A program made the position numbers and the translations under genes. From assembly GCA_024225635.1 (NCBI GenBank), contig JAAEMK010000039.1, positions 1 to 42,129 of the forward strand: a DNA stretch of 42,129 bases, written 5' to 3'. Below, one piece after another: positions 31,797-40,950 of the stretch (the stretch's first letter is position 1; each line of letters starts with the position of its first letter). The stretch is from Desulfobacteraceae bacterium (lineage in GTDB: Bacteria > Desulfobacterota > Desulfobacteria > Desulfobacterales > Desulfobacteraceae). The notes beneath the pieces were generated by a model. It worked only from the letters and a program-made list of their open reading frames with translations. It did not search any database and had not been told where the DNA came from.

Positions 31797-32696
31797 ATGG
31801 AACTTAGACAGCTCAAATACTTCATCGCCGTGGCAGAGGATCTTCACTTTGGTAAAGCCGCCCGGCGTCTCAATATTTCCCAGCCTCCGCTCTCCCAGCA
31901 GATCATGCGCCTTGAAGAGGAGATGGGGGCAAAGCTGTTCAACCGGACGAGCCGTTCCGTGGCGCTTACTCCGGAAGGCGTTTATTTCAGGGATGAAGCC
32001 AGGGCTGTCCTGGAACGGATCGAACGCGCCGCAGAGACGGTTGCGTCCATGGCAAGGGGGGAGGAGGGATCTCTTGCCATCGGGTTTGTCGTGCTTGTCA
32101 CCCAGACGGTGTTTTCCGAAGTGGTGAGGGATTTTCGCAAGGAATGGCCAAAGGTCCGGCTTGACCTCCGGGATATGAGTACCAACCAGCAGCTTGCCGC
32201 CCTTGCATCCGGTGATATCGATGTCGGTTTTATCCGTTACTACGGCCATTCCCTGAAAGGGCTGGCCCAAAAAGTGTTTCTCCGGGAGTCCTATGTGGTC
32301 GCCATGCCTGCCCAGCACAGGCTGGCCCACAGATCGGAGATCCGGCTTCACGAGTTGAAGGGGGAGTCCCTGATCATGTTCAACAGGGCCTACCACCCGG
32401 AACTCTTTGACACGATCCTGGAACTTTTTTCACAGGCCGGAGTCACTCCCTCGATGATTCAGGAAACCCATCGCCATATAACGGCCGTGGCGCTTGTTGC
32501 CGCGGGCATGGGGATTGCGCCCATGCCCGCTTCCATGAAGCGCCTCGGCAGGAAAGGGGTCGTCTACCTTCCCATTGCAGACCCTTTCCCCACGGTGGAG
32601 GTCCTTGCCGTCTGGCCGGAGGGTAGATGTTCCCCCGTGCTCGAATCCTTTCTGGAGCTGTTGGACAGCTTTTGTTTTTGTCCCAGCCCGGGTTGA
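31797..32696 (+). CDS. LysR-family transcriptional regulator
   Basis: 299 residues from the ATG at 31797. The track of family starts (MELRQLKYFIAVAEDLHFGKAARRL) fixes it, with AAGGGA 8 nt upstream; the open frame extends upstream without support. The helix-turn-helix is at about 16-60 (RLNISQPPLSQQIMRLEEEMGAKLF). The effector domain follows (GFVVLVTQTVFSEVVRDFRKEWPKVRL, GDIDVGFIRY). The BenM/CatR-like sequence suggests an aromatic or organic-acid effector, but none is identified. The divergent 213-bp region to the lipoprotein gene would contain its operators. Confidence 0.92.
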   Translation: MELRQLKYFIAVAEDLHFGKAARRLNISQPPLSQQIMRLEEEMGAKLFNRTSRSVALTPEGVYFRDEARAVLERIERAAETVASMARGEEGSLAIGFVVLVTQTVFSEVVRDFRKEWPKVRLDLRDMSTNQQLAALASGDIDVGFIRYYGHSLKGLAQKVFLRESYVVAMPAQHRLAHRSEIRLHELKGESLIMFNRAYHPELFDTILELFSQAGVTPSMIQETHRHITAVALVAAGMGIAPMPASMKRLGRKGVVYLPIADPFPTVEVLAVWPEGRCSPVLESFLELLDSFCFCPSPG

Positions 32697-32734
32697 CCAC
32701 CCCCTATAAAGTGGTGGTGCCGATAAAAAAAGAT

Positions 32735-32763
32735 TTGACACAGTGGGGTTTATTCGATATAAG
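32735..32763 (+). promoter_or_regulatory. Promoter of the second tRNA-Arg gene
   Basis: Perfect TTGACA (32735-32740), 17 bp, TATAAG (32758-32763), 12 nt before the tRNA. Confidence 0.8.
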
Positions 32764-32775
32764 GCTTTTCTGTTT

Positions 32776-32852
<77 letters not shown>

Positions 32853-32856
32853 TTAA

Positions 32857-32892
32857 ACTCAAGGCTCTCGGGAAAATTTCCCTGGGGCTTTT
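32857..32892 (+). terminator. Terminator after tRNA-Arg copy 2
   Basis: An imperfect stem around GGGAA/TTCCC, flanked by AAGGCTC paired partly through G-U to GGGGCTT, ends in a T-run. It is weaker than the terminator of copy 1 and unrelated to it. Confidence 0.65.
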
Positions 32893-33042
32893 TTTGTTTC
32901 TCCGGTCAACCTCCGGTCCTCTTGAGGTTTTCCCTTATTCCAATATGGTTTCTGCTCCATCCCATCAACTTGCTCCTGGTTCGGATTTGTCAGCATATCA
33001 CTTTTATAGGCTTTGGGATAGCATCCGATGCGCAATGGGAGC

Positions 33043-33084
33043 TACCTTAGCAGGCTGGCGGAGAAAAGCGAGGACGGAATCTAT
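33043..33084 (+). repeat. 42-bp repeat downstream of tRNA-Arg copy 2
   Basis: Partner of 23207-23248 (34 of 42 identical). It stands inside the 323-bp gap 32853-33175, in which no gene was found apart from the terminator. Confidence 0.6.
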
Positions 33085-33175
33085 TTTGGACCGACTTCCC
33101 CTCCAATCCAAGGGTTCCAAATCTATTCAGTCCAGCTCAGCTCAGGCTTTCTTTTTGATGGATATGGTTGGGAAT

Positions 33176-34039
33176 TTATTCATTCTCAATTGTTTTCAGG
33201 GTTTTGCCATCCTTAGTTTTCCATTCAATCAGTCCATTGGCGGTTCGCCCCATTACAATGGCAGCTGCCGTTGAAGGGCTGGAAAAAAGATGATCCGATG
33301 ATAGAACGAGCTCCTGATTCTCCTCGACGATGATCTTTTGATCCATGAGGCTTTGTCTGAGTTTGAGAATTGATGGGGCACAGGAGTTGACAGTGCTTCC
33401 GGCAATGTTTGATCCTTTCAGAACAACAAAGCCTTCAGATGTCGGCTCTCCGGTTGCATCTGCTCCCCTAACGGCCTTTATGTGAAACAGATTTCTATTG
33501 AAACTCTCTGAATTGTTTTTCCTGAGAGTTTCAAAAATCTTGTAGCCGAGAATGGGGACGATCATCTTGGCATTTTCCAGAAACTCTTCCATTTCTGCCA
33601 TGTCCGGTTCTGAAATGCTTGAGAGGGTGGGGATGGAACCGTTTGTAATGCCGAATCGGCCTGCTTTGCATGCAAGTTCATGCATCCGATGTTCCAGGTA
33701 CTTGATGTGGGCCTTGTTCAGGTTATCATCCTTGCTGATGAACACAACTGCCTCATGCCAGAAATCTTTTTCCTTCAGGTGTTGGGTCAATCTCCTGTAG
33801 ATGTTTTCCGCTTCCCCTATGTATGCCACACTTTTTGATGTTCCTTCTTCGTCTGTACCGAAAAGCAGGTAGACCCCTGTGCTGGTCAGCTCAGGACGAT
33901 CAGAACACTCTTTTACCATTCCCCTTGGGATCTTGTATGCTTTCCCAGACCAGTTTGACAATTCGCAGGCCATTCTTCCATCCGGGATGCTGTCCATGAG
34001 AAAGATTTTGATTGTTTTTCCAAATTTTTTTCTTTGCAT
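33176..34039 (-). CDS. GIY-YIG nuclease-fold protein with C-terminal DUF4357
   Basis: 287 residues. The N-terminus (KTIKIFLMDSIPDGRMACELSNWSGKAYKIPR) is typical of this restriction-island family. The GIY-YIG core follows: TGVYLLFG at about 53-60 and AYIGEAENIYRRL at about 72-84, with a downstream KAHIKYLEHRMHELA carrying the catalytic Glu. The C-terminal DUF4357 (about 220-287) ends LFSSPSTAAAIVMGRTANGLIEWKTKDGKTL. It lies downstream of hsdS after a weak hairpin. Such genes often accompany type I restriction systems; the substrate is unknown. No ribosome site stands out at the ATG; GGAAAAC is the nearest. Confidence 0.88.
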   Translation of the reverse strand: MQRKKFGKTIKIFLMDSIPDGRMACELSNWSGKAYKIPRGMVKECSDRPELTSTGVYLLFGTDEEGTSKSVAYIGEAENIYRRLTQHLKEKDFWHEAVVFISKDDNLNKAHIKYLEHRMHELACKAGRFGITNGSIPTLSSISEPDMAEMEEFLENAKMIVPILGYKIFETLRKNNSESFNRNLFHIKAVRGADATGEPTSEGFVVLKGSNIAGSTVNSCAPSILKLRQSLMDQKIIVEENQELVLSSDHLFSSPSTAAAIVMGRTANGLIEWKTKDGKTLKTIENE

Positions 34040-34072
34040 GATGTTTTCCGGATTTGGTGCTTATGGAAGAAA

Positions 34073-34098
34073 GCAGGCTCAAGCTTTGCTGGGCCTGC
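34073..34098 (-). terminator. Weak hairpin between hsdS and the GIY-YIG gene
   Basis: GCAGGC (34098-34093 on the minus strand) pairs with GCCTGC (34078-34073), followed by CTTTCTT. A short stem with a 14-nt loop and an interrupted T-run: it could attenuate rather than stop transcription. Confidence 0.35.
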
Positions 34099-34116
34099 CA
34101 CAGGTTTTATTCGCCG

Positions 34117-35646
34117 TCAAGCAGCCGGTGTTTTCCGTTTCCGTGTTGTTTTCTTTTTTGGCTTCATGGCTTCACGTTCTGCTTTGATTCGGTCAAGAAG
34201 GACTGAAGCTGGTTCGTCTGTTGGATCTTGGGGGACAAGTTCTCCACGGAAAGCTTTGGCAAGCATTGATTGATTTTGTTTTTCTATCATAGTTATAGTT
34301 GACTCGATTTTTTGCAAAGTCGATTCGGAATGGGAAAGAGATTCATTGATTTTATTTTCCAAAACCTTTTGTTCTTCTAAAGGTGGGATCGGAATGCTTA
34401 ATGCCTTTAGTTTTGTACCATTTACATTTGCTTGGCCGACTTGCTGATTTACAACAGAGTCTATCCATTTTCTTCCAAATGGCGAATTGATATAGCCCGC
34501 TGCCATTGAAGATTTCATCAGGATGATTCTGACTCGTATTAGATATGAGGCGAATGAACATGGTTTTTCGATATCTTCGAAAATTGCGGATTTTCCCACT
34601 AGTTCAGGGCTATTTGTTCGATTGAATAACAAGTCTCCGTCAGCAAGAAGGAGATTCGGAAAATCCTTATTGTCTTCTGGAAGATATCGCAAATTGTCGT
34701 ATGATAGTTTTCCATTCACAATGTTTCCCATTCGAAGAACAGGAATCGATGAGGTATCTTCATTTGTTTTAGTTGAGCTTCCATATTGTACCAAGCTTGA
34801 TAGTTCATCTATATTCGCCCAACACCACCCCTCTGGCAACTCTGGCAACCCTGTAGCATCAACCGGCTCTGGTTCCTTGTACTTGGCCTTCCACTTGTCG
34901 TTTTTCGGCTTCTTACCTTTGGCCTTCATCTTGGCCAGTTCGGTTTCTTCCCATCTCTTGCGGCGTTCCTCTCGAATACGTTCAAGCAGAATAGAAGCGG
35001 GTTCGACATCAGGGTTTTTCTTGCGCCAGTCAGCGGTCAGATCTCCACGGAAAGCTGCTGCCAGGATCGATTGCCTGAGTTTGTCCAAAAGCGGTTTGGC
35101 TGTCTCCAGAGCTTTTTTTGCCTTGTTGCTTTTGGCCTGGAGAGCTTCTATTTTGTCAACAATACGTTTTTGTTCTTTAGTCGGAGCTAATAGTATTTCT
35201 GTATTTTGTACAACAGATTGGCTGATATTTGGTTGAGCTCCCCCCTTACTTATGGCAATCAACTTTGTTTTTAGATTTTTTAGTGAATAAAAAAGATATT
35301 TTGTTTCGATACTATGTGGCAAAAAAATAGCGCATACAGCTTGGTTTGTTGCTGCATCACAACTCAAAATACCAACTTTCCCAACAGTAGCCCCATACAT
35401 CGCAATACAGAGAGTGCCTTTAGGAAATATTTTCGCACTTGAGTTTTTTAGACCTTCTTCTGTGATAGATTCTGCAATAGATGTGATTTTTCCATCTCTC
35501 AATTCACCAGATTTTACCCAAGGAATATTGCCCTTGAAATAGCTTTCTTCTGTACGTTTAGGAGTGCCGCCACTTGAAGTGTTGGCTATTTGTTCAATAG
35601 CTACTATTTCCCAATTTTGGGGTAACGATTCTATTTCGATTTTCAT
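34117..35646 (-). CDS. hsdS: Type I restriction-modification specificity subunit HsdS
   Basis: 509 residues, two target-recognition domains each followed by a conserved helical arm. TRD1 covers about 1-165 (LPQNWEIVAIEQIANTSSGGTP, GTLCIAMYGATVGKVGIL). The central arm is about 165-215 (KIEALQAKSNKAKKALETAKPLLDKLRQSILAAAFRGDLT). TRD2 covers about 280-435 (LPEGWCWANIDELSSLVQYGSSTK). The C-terminal arm (NQSMLAKAFRGELVPQDPTDEPASVLLDRI) repeats the central one. The subunit sets the split DNA recognition sequence of the complex. Its ATG overlaps the hsdM stop (ATGA). The TRDs are AT-richer than the arms, as expected for domains exchanged by recombination. Confidence 0.95.
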   Translation of the reverse strand: MKIEIESLPQNWEIVAIEQIANTSSGGTPKRTEESYFKGNIPWVKSGELRDGKITSIAESITEEGLKNSSAKIFPKGTLCIAMYGATVGKVGILSCDAATNQAVCAIFLPHSIETKYLFYSLKNLKTKLIAISKGGAQPNISQSVVQNTEILLAPTKEQKRIVDKIEALQAKSNKAKKALETAKPLLDKLRQSILAAAFRGDLTADWRKKNPDVEPASILLERIREERRKRWEETELAKMKAKGKKPKNDKWKAKYKEPEPVDATGLPELPEGWCWANIDELSSLVQYGSSTKTNEDTSSIPVLRMGNIVNGKLSYDNLRYLPEDNKDFPNLLLADGDLLFNRTNSPELVGKSAIFEDIEKPCSFASYLIRVRIILMKSSMAAGYINSPFGRKWIDSVVNQQVGQANVNGTKLKALSIPIPPLEEQKVLENKINESLSHSESTLQKIESTITMIEKQNQSMLAKAFRGELVPQDPTDEPASVLLDRIKAEREAMKPKKKTTRKRKTPAA

Positions 35647-37079
35647 GAAACAGAAACCTCCCCATTATTCAACATTTCGGAAAGTTCTTCCATCTCCTCC
35701 ATGGCTATTCGCAGGTGCTCCATGATTTCAGCAGCAAGCACATCCGGTTCCGGCAATTTTTCCCCATTCCCATTGCTTTCATCCTGCAACCACGAGATGT
35801 CAAGATTATCCCCACGGGTTTTGATCTTTTTTCGGGAGAAACATCTGAACCGGCCTTCCTCTCCCTGGTCGATTCTCTTGCTCTTGCCCATGGGATTATT
35901 GCCAAAGCCCTCTTCAAATTCCTTGAAGTGTTCCTGGGTCAGAGGTGTTCTTTTGCCAAAAGAGGGCATATTGGTCCTGAGATCGTAAACCCAAACCCTC
36001 TTAGTGTTGCCCTTGTCGGTTTTTCCCCTTGAAAAGAAAAGGACATTAGTCTTTACACCGTGGGCATAGAATATTCCTGTGGGAAGGCGAAGAATTGTAT
36101 GCAGGTTGCATTTCTCCATCAGGTCTTCCCTGATATCCTGGCCTGTGTTGTCCTCGAATAGGACGTTATCCGGCAGAACAACGGCAGCTCTACCACCGGG
36201 CTTCAGTGCTCTGTATATGTGCTGGAGAAAGGCCAGCTGCTTGTTACTTGTGGGAAAGGTGAAGTCGTCCCTGGAAGGTTTACCACCACCTTTTTTAGTG
36301 CCAAAAGGAGGGTTGGTCAAGATCACATCCACTTTTCCAAGGCGTGATCCAGTTGGGCTCAAGGTGTCACCGGAGACAATAGGGCCTTCTATGTCGTGGA
36401 GAGCCATGTTCATGAGGGCAAGTTTGTGTGTATCAGGGACAAGCTCGACCCCACTGAATGCCTTCTGTCTCTGAAAGTCCTGTTGAGATTCCTTCAGATC
36501 GAAAAGGCCATCAGTTTGATCCTTGATGTATTTGTCGGCAACAAGAAGAAAACCACCCGTACCAGCTGCCGGGTCCTGGATCAACTCACCTGCCTGGGGT
36601 TGCACAAGATTGACCATGGTCTGAATCAGAACCCTGGGAGTGAAGTATTGTCCTGCACCGCTTTTTTTCTCGTTTGCATTCTTTTCGAGAAGGCCCTCGT
36701 AGAGGTTTCCAAGCCCTTCTTCCCTTGCACTGTACCAGTCGATATCGTTGATGCTCTGAACGAGTTTCTGAAGGTTCTTGGGCTGTCTCAGGGTCGTGGT
36801 TGCATTGGCAAAGATGGCCTGAACACGATCAGAACCTTCGCTACCGAGATGAACCAGCATGATTTTATAGAAATTTAGCTGATCAACTCCATCTTGATCT
36901 TTAAGGTCATCCCATCTGTAGCCTTCAGGGATTTGTGTCTCTTTGTCGGTCTCCTTGACCATCTTGAGAAACAAAAGGTAGGTGAGTTCGGTGACATACT
37001 GGTGATATGTGATACCGTCGTCCCGGAGGACATTACAGAGGTTCCAAAGTTTTTGTACAATATCTTGGGTTGTTGCCAT
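35643..37079 (-). CDS. hsdM: Type I restriction-modification methyltransferase subunit HsdM
   Basis: 478 residues. N-terminal HsdM_N helices (residues 1-130) are followed by the N6-adenine methyltransferase domain with the SAM-binding motif DPAAGTGGFLLV and the catalytic NPPFG. It methylates adenine in the sequence set by HsdS and protects host DNA. The tail (EEMEELSEMLNNGEVS) contacts HsdS. It starts 32 nt after hsdR and overlaps hsdS by 4 nt. No inactivating change is seen. Confidence 0.96.
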   Translation of the reverse strand: MATTQDIVQKLWNLCNVLRDDGITYHQYVTELTYLLFLKMVKETDKETQIPEGYRWDDLKDQDGVDQLNFYKIMLVHLGSEGSDRVQAIFANATTTLRQPKNLQKLVQSINDIDWYSAREEGLGNLYEGLLEKNANEKKSGAGQYFTPRVLIQTMVNLVQPQAGELIQDPAAGTGGFLLVADKYIKDQTDGLFDLKESQQDFQRQKAFSGVELVPDTHKLALMNMALHDIEGPIVSGDTLSPTGSRLGKVDVILTNPPFGTKKGGGKPSRDDFTFPTSNKQLAFLQHIYRALKPGGRAAVVLPDNVLFEDNTGQDIREDLMEKCNLHTILRLPTGIFYAHGVKTNVLFFSRGKTDKGNTKRVWVYDLRTNMPSFGKRTPLTQEHFKEFEEGFGNNPMGKSKRIDQGEEGRFRCFSRKKIKTRGDNLDISWLQDESNGNGEKLPEPDVLAAEIMEHLRIAMEEMEELSEMLNNGEVSVS

Positions 37080-37111
37080 TCTTTATCATGATCCTTTATG
37101 CAAGCAGATGC

Positions 37112-40100
37112 TTATGCTGAAACAGCGTCCTGCCAGAGTTCTTCTCCGATCTCTCCCAGGACCTCTTCCATTTTTCCGTCAAAAATTTTGTTGAGTCGGT
37201 TGAACCCACCTTGTGCCCTGAACTGACCGTTGTTCAGTGCTTCTTTGTCCACAATGGTCTCTTTCAAGAGTTGTTTGCCAATTCGGTCAAGCCATTTTCG
37301 CTGGGGCTCTTTCCAGGGCCTGCTGGCCAGTATCGTTTTTATTGCCCGCTGTACCCTCTCTTCATAGGAGATCAGCGGTGCTCCCAAAGCCATTCGTCGT
37401 ACAAAGCCAATGATGGAAGCGGCAATGTCTTCGTTGGTTGTGCCCTTCCAAGCAAACCTGAGGTTTGTCACAGAATACCCCTCTTTGTCCAGCAAAATTT
37501 TGAGCTCCTTCAGGTCTTTACGGGTCAGATCCCTTGGTTTTGTAAGGACTGTCATCAGGGCAGGGATGTGGTTCTTGTTGGTCTTGATGTATTCTTCAAA
37601 GGATTCAAGATAGTCTTGTGGTTTTTCATGGTCGCCAAACCCATATTCGGCCTCCAGCACCTTATCATCATGTTCTGAAATGAGGTATGCTGCTCTTTTG
37701 ATCGTGGCTTTGGCATTGTCCAGGAACTCACCAAGATCTGAATGGCTTGAGAACCATTCTTTAGCCTCTGTTCCAGACGATGACTGGATCTTTTTGATTG
37801 CATCTTCTATCCCCACCTTGGTCAAGCCTTTGAACGTCTCCTTGTCTTCATCATTGAGGTTGCGTTTTTTTCGCTGGAGCTTGGCAACGATCTGATCTTT
37901 GATCTCAGAGAGGTGGTCTTCGTCATCCGTTGCCGTGAGCTCGGAAATGAGTTGGCTGAAACTGATATTGGGGTTCACAACAACCGGTTTCATGGTGGAA
38001 TAGGGGTCCAATGCTTCATACAGCCTCACTGCATCATAGATATTGAAATGTTCTTTGCCTATTTCATCACAAAGCCTTGTGGCCCTTCCAAGCATCTGTT
38101 CATAGAGGATTCTGCTTTTGACACGCCTTATGAACACCAGATTGGTGATTTTGGGTACATCTATTCCCGTTGTCAGTAGATCAACAGTTACGGCCACTGA
38201 AGGTAGTTTCTCGTTCTTGTAACGCCTGATCAAGTTGAGTGGCTTGTGGGCAGCAGCTGTGATTTTGACCACGGCGTTATCGTCCACCTCGCCGTATTCA
38301 TCCTTGAAGGCTTTTTTCAGCAGATCCACAACCAAATCTGCATGATTGTCAGAAGCACAAAATATCAGGGTTTTTTCTTCCAGGCTTGGATCTATATACT
38401 TGGCCAATTCTTGGCAAACCACCTTATTGAAAGGTTCAGTGATGACTCGGGTATTGAATTTGTCTACTTCCATGGTGATTTCATCGGGGGCATTGACAAT
38501 GTCTATCGTCCCTGTAGATTGATCGTACAGCTGCATTTCGTCATCTTTTTCCCAGGTGATGCCGTTTGTGTTCAGATGTGTTTTGATGCCGACAGGAGGG
38601 GCATGGTCAATCAAGTAGCCGTCAATGACAGCTTGACGGTACGAATAGGTATAGACTGGCTTGCCAAAGATTTCTGTGGTGTGCAGGGCGGGTGTTGCAG
38701 TAAGACCTACCTTGACAGCATCAAAGTGGTCAAGGACCCTTGTATATTTGGAAATGTAGTCCTTCTCGCTACGGAAAACCAGTTCACCTTCTGTCATGTC
38801 CCGGTCAAGGGAATAGCCACGATGACACTCGTCCACAACAATACAATCATATTGATCAACGGGGAGAGGAAGGGCGTTGTCTGCTGGGAACAGGATACGC
38901 CTTACCATTCCTTGGATAGTTGCAACTTGGAGCCTTGTGTCGTCTTCTGGCTTAATGTCGCCCAGTTCTTTGATGTCATAGATCTCAGCAAAGGATTGAA
39001 GGTTTTCCAGCTTCACGTCATTGAAAGCGTCTTGTGCCTGTTCGCCAAGGGAGGTACGGTCAACAAGAAACAGGATACGTCTGAATCGTTTGGCTTTGAC
39101 CAAGCGGTATGTGAGTCCAATACAGGTTCGGGTTTTTCCTGTTCCTGTTGCCATGGCAAGCATGATGGCTTGGTTGCCTTTGGAAATAGCCTTTTCCACG
39201 GCTTTGATGGCATCCAGTTGATAGTCCCTGAGCCCAAGATAGTCTGTGGGTTCTTTTTCCAGTTTTCCCTCAGAGACTTTTGCATCTATGGTGAGAAGAC
39301 CCTTGAGTCCTTCCGGGGTGTACCAGCTTTCCAGGCTATGCCCATGGTTGGTTGAACATCTTCCATCCAGGAACCAGATACCGCTTTTTGTTTGCAGTTG
39401 TCTCAAGAATGGCCTTCCATTGGTTGCAAAAAGAAAGGGGATTTTGTATTTTCCCCATGGTCCACCTGCTGTTTCCCATCCTTCACCTGTCTGAAATTCA
39501 ATGCTGTATCTTTTGGACTGTTCGATGGCACTGGAAACATCCAAGGCTTTTTTCTTGGCTTCCACAATGGCAATAGCTGTGAGCCCAACAAAGAAGACGT
39601 AGTCTGCACGTCCTTTTGATGTTGGCCACTCGCTGATGGCTATATTCTTTCCCTTCTGGGGACGAATTCCCTTTTTGTATGTCAGATTTTGAGTGTCTGC
39701 TTCCCAGCCAGCGTCCCTTAGTTGCTGGTCTATGATTTTTCTGGTATCGGCTTCGTTGAGGTGGATCTCCTTGTCAGCCTTGTTAGCCTTTTTCTTTGTC
39801 TTGGCAAGATCAGCAGGCTGTTTGGTGTTTTTTGCGATCAGTTTGGAGATATATTCTTCGTAAAGTTTTTTGTCCACATCCCGTTGTTCTTCTGTCTCTT
39901 CGGCAAGGGAGATAGCAGCGGAAAGGTCGTCATACAGGGCTTTGGCTTTTTCTTCTGCGACCTTCCGTTTTTCAGCCTCTTTGATGCCACTCTTTTCTGT
40001 TTTTGCAAGCTGCTTTCTGAGTTCATCAAGTTCTTTGGTCAGGTCGGCTTCAGCTTCCTTTGGATTTGGTGGTGGAATGAATGGTCCAAGGTTGACAACA

Positions 40101-40531
40101 GATGAAGCTGAAAAGGATTTATGGAACCAGATTGCCAGTTCTCTTGCCATTCGGAGACTATGGAGGGCTTCTCTTGGGTCCCCCTTCATTTCATGTACCG
40201 CTTGATTTCCGGTTTTTCTGATGCTGTGCAAAAGTTGGGTTGCTTTGGGGGTCAGGACACCTCTGTCTTCAAGCTTTTGAATGGTTCTGAATGCATTGTC
40301 TTCCGGGGCTATGTCGACCCCTGTTCTTGCTGCAATGTTTTGTCCCAGGAGCTCTCCGAATTGTCGGAGTTTGTATAGGGTCGTGTTGGGGTCTTCAAAG
40401 ATGAACCTCTCAGCTTGAATGGCGCATTTGTACAGGGTTTCATCGTATTCAGCCATGAATGAAAAGTTTGGTGAAACAACAGCAAAATCTTTGCTGCCCC
40501 TCATTGTATTTTCCAAGACAACTCCCTCCAT
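37112..40531 (-). CDS. hsdR: Type I restriction endonuclease subunit HsdR
   Basis: 1139 residues. An N-terminal DUF4145-like helical domain (AIQAERFIFEDPNTTLYKLRQFGELL) and a coiled coil (about 165-245) precede the PD-(D/E)XK nuclease (ADYVFF, then VEAKKK at about 325). The superfamily-2 motor follows: Walker A MATGTGKTRTC at about 460, DECHRGY at about 566, GLTATPAL, and motif VI MLGRATRLC. The EcoEI-type C-terminal helical region ends the protein. It translocates and cuts unmodified DNA with HsdM and HsdS. The start is uncertain: ATG 40531 has a poor site, while GGAGGGAG just inside it would serve a TTG at codon 6; an ATG at codon 10 is also possible. Confidence 0.95.
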   Translation of the reverse strand: MEGVVLENTMRGSKDFAVVSPNFSFMAEYDETLYKCAIQAERFIFEDPNTTLYKLRQFGELLGQNIAARTGVDIAPEDNAFRTIQKLEDRGVLTPKATQLLHSIRKTGNQAVHEMKGDPREALHSLRMARELAIWFHKSFSASSVVNLGPFIPPPNPKEAEADLTKELDELRKQLAKTEKSGIKEAEKRKVAEEKAKALYDDLSAAISLAEETEEQRDVDKKLYEEYISKLIAKNTKQPADLAKTKKKANKADKEIHLNEADTRKIIDQQLRDAGWEADTQNLTYKKGIRPQKGKNIAISEWPTSKGRADYVFFVGLTAIAIVEAKKKALDVSSAIEQSKRYSIEFQTGEGWETAGGPWGKYKIPFLFATNGRPFLRQLQTKSGIWFLDGRCSTNHGHSLESWYTPEGLKGLLTIDAKVSEGKLEKEPTDYLGLRDYQLDAIKAVEKAISKGNQAIMLAMATGTGKTRTCIGLTYRLVKAKRFRRILFLVDRTSLGEQAQDAFNDVKLENLQSFAEIYDIKELGDIKPEDDTRLQVATIQGMVRRILFPADNALPLPVDQYDCIVVDECHRGYSLDRDMTEGELVFRSEKDYISKYTRVLDHFDAVKVGLTATPALHTTEIFGKPVYTYSYRQAVIDGYLIDHAPPVGIKTHLNTNGITWEKDDEMQLYDQSTGTIDIVNAPDEITMEVDKFNTRVITEPFNKVVCQELAKYIDPSLEEKTLIFCASDNHADLVVDLLKKAFKDEYGEVDDNAVVKITAAAHKPLNLIRRYKNEKLPSVAVTVDLLTTGIDVPKITNLVFIRRVKSRILYEQMLGRATRLCDEIGKEHFNIYDAVRLYEALDPYSTMKPVVVNPNISFSQLISELTATDDEDHLSEIKDQIVAKLQRKKRNLNDEDKETFKGLTKVGIEDAIKKIQSSSGTEAKEWFSSHSDLGEFLDNAKATIKRAAYLISEHDDKVLEAEYGFGDHEKPQDYLESFEEYIKTNKNHIPALMTVLTKPRDLTRKDLKELKILLDKEGYSVTNLRFAWKGTTNEDIAASIIGFVRRMALGAPLISYEERVQRAIKTILASRPWKEPQRKWLDRIGKQLLKETIVDKEALNNGQFRAQGGFNRLNKIFDGKMEEVLGEIGEELWQDAVSA

Positions 40532-40551
40532 TTTGATCTCGTCAGTTAGTT

Positions 40552-40656
40552 TCAGAAGTCACAGTACTCCTGAATTGTGGAAAAATCAAATTTTATCAAT
40601 TCATATCGCATCTTTCGTTCGGCAAGTTCGCTTGGCAGTTTGCCTGTCAGGACACG
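40552..40656 (-). pseudogene. Remnant coding stretch upstream of hsdR
   Basis: A minus-strand frame open from a TGA near 40659 to a stop at 40552-40554 reads VLTGKLPSELAERKMRYELI, then KFDFSTIQEYCDF, which looks like the C-terminus of a real protein. The only ATG (40611) would give 19 residues. Probably the tail of a deleted gene. The remaining gap to 40950 shows only a small TGAGC/GCTCA hairpin at 40799-40812. Confidence 0.3.
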
Positions 40657-40950
40657 AATTCATTCTTCACAACGCCATCTTCTCGAAGAAATCCCTTTTC
40701 TATCCTTAAGTTGTCGTTATTTCATAGTGATTTGCGTCTTGTGGAAAATACTTCTTGAAAAAAATTTACCGTTATGTAAAAGAATGTAAAAATACAAATG
40801 AGCCAATGCTCACCTCAAAGGGTGACATGAAAATTTTCAGGATAAAATAGTTGGAAAGATACTGGTTCATTATTGCTTTTGTTTACAACTTTCTATGAAG
40901 GATAAACATATATGTAGGGCTCATCGTTATGTATTAAATGGGGAGAGACC

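Noticed and set aside
38246-39355. 369-codon plus-strand frame opposite hsdR
   Set aside because: Antisense shadow of conserved helicase motifs of hsdR; no ribosome site and no recognisable protein.
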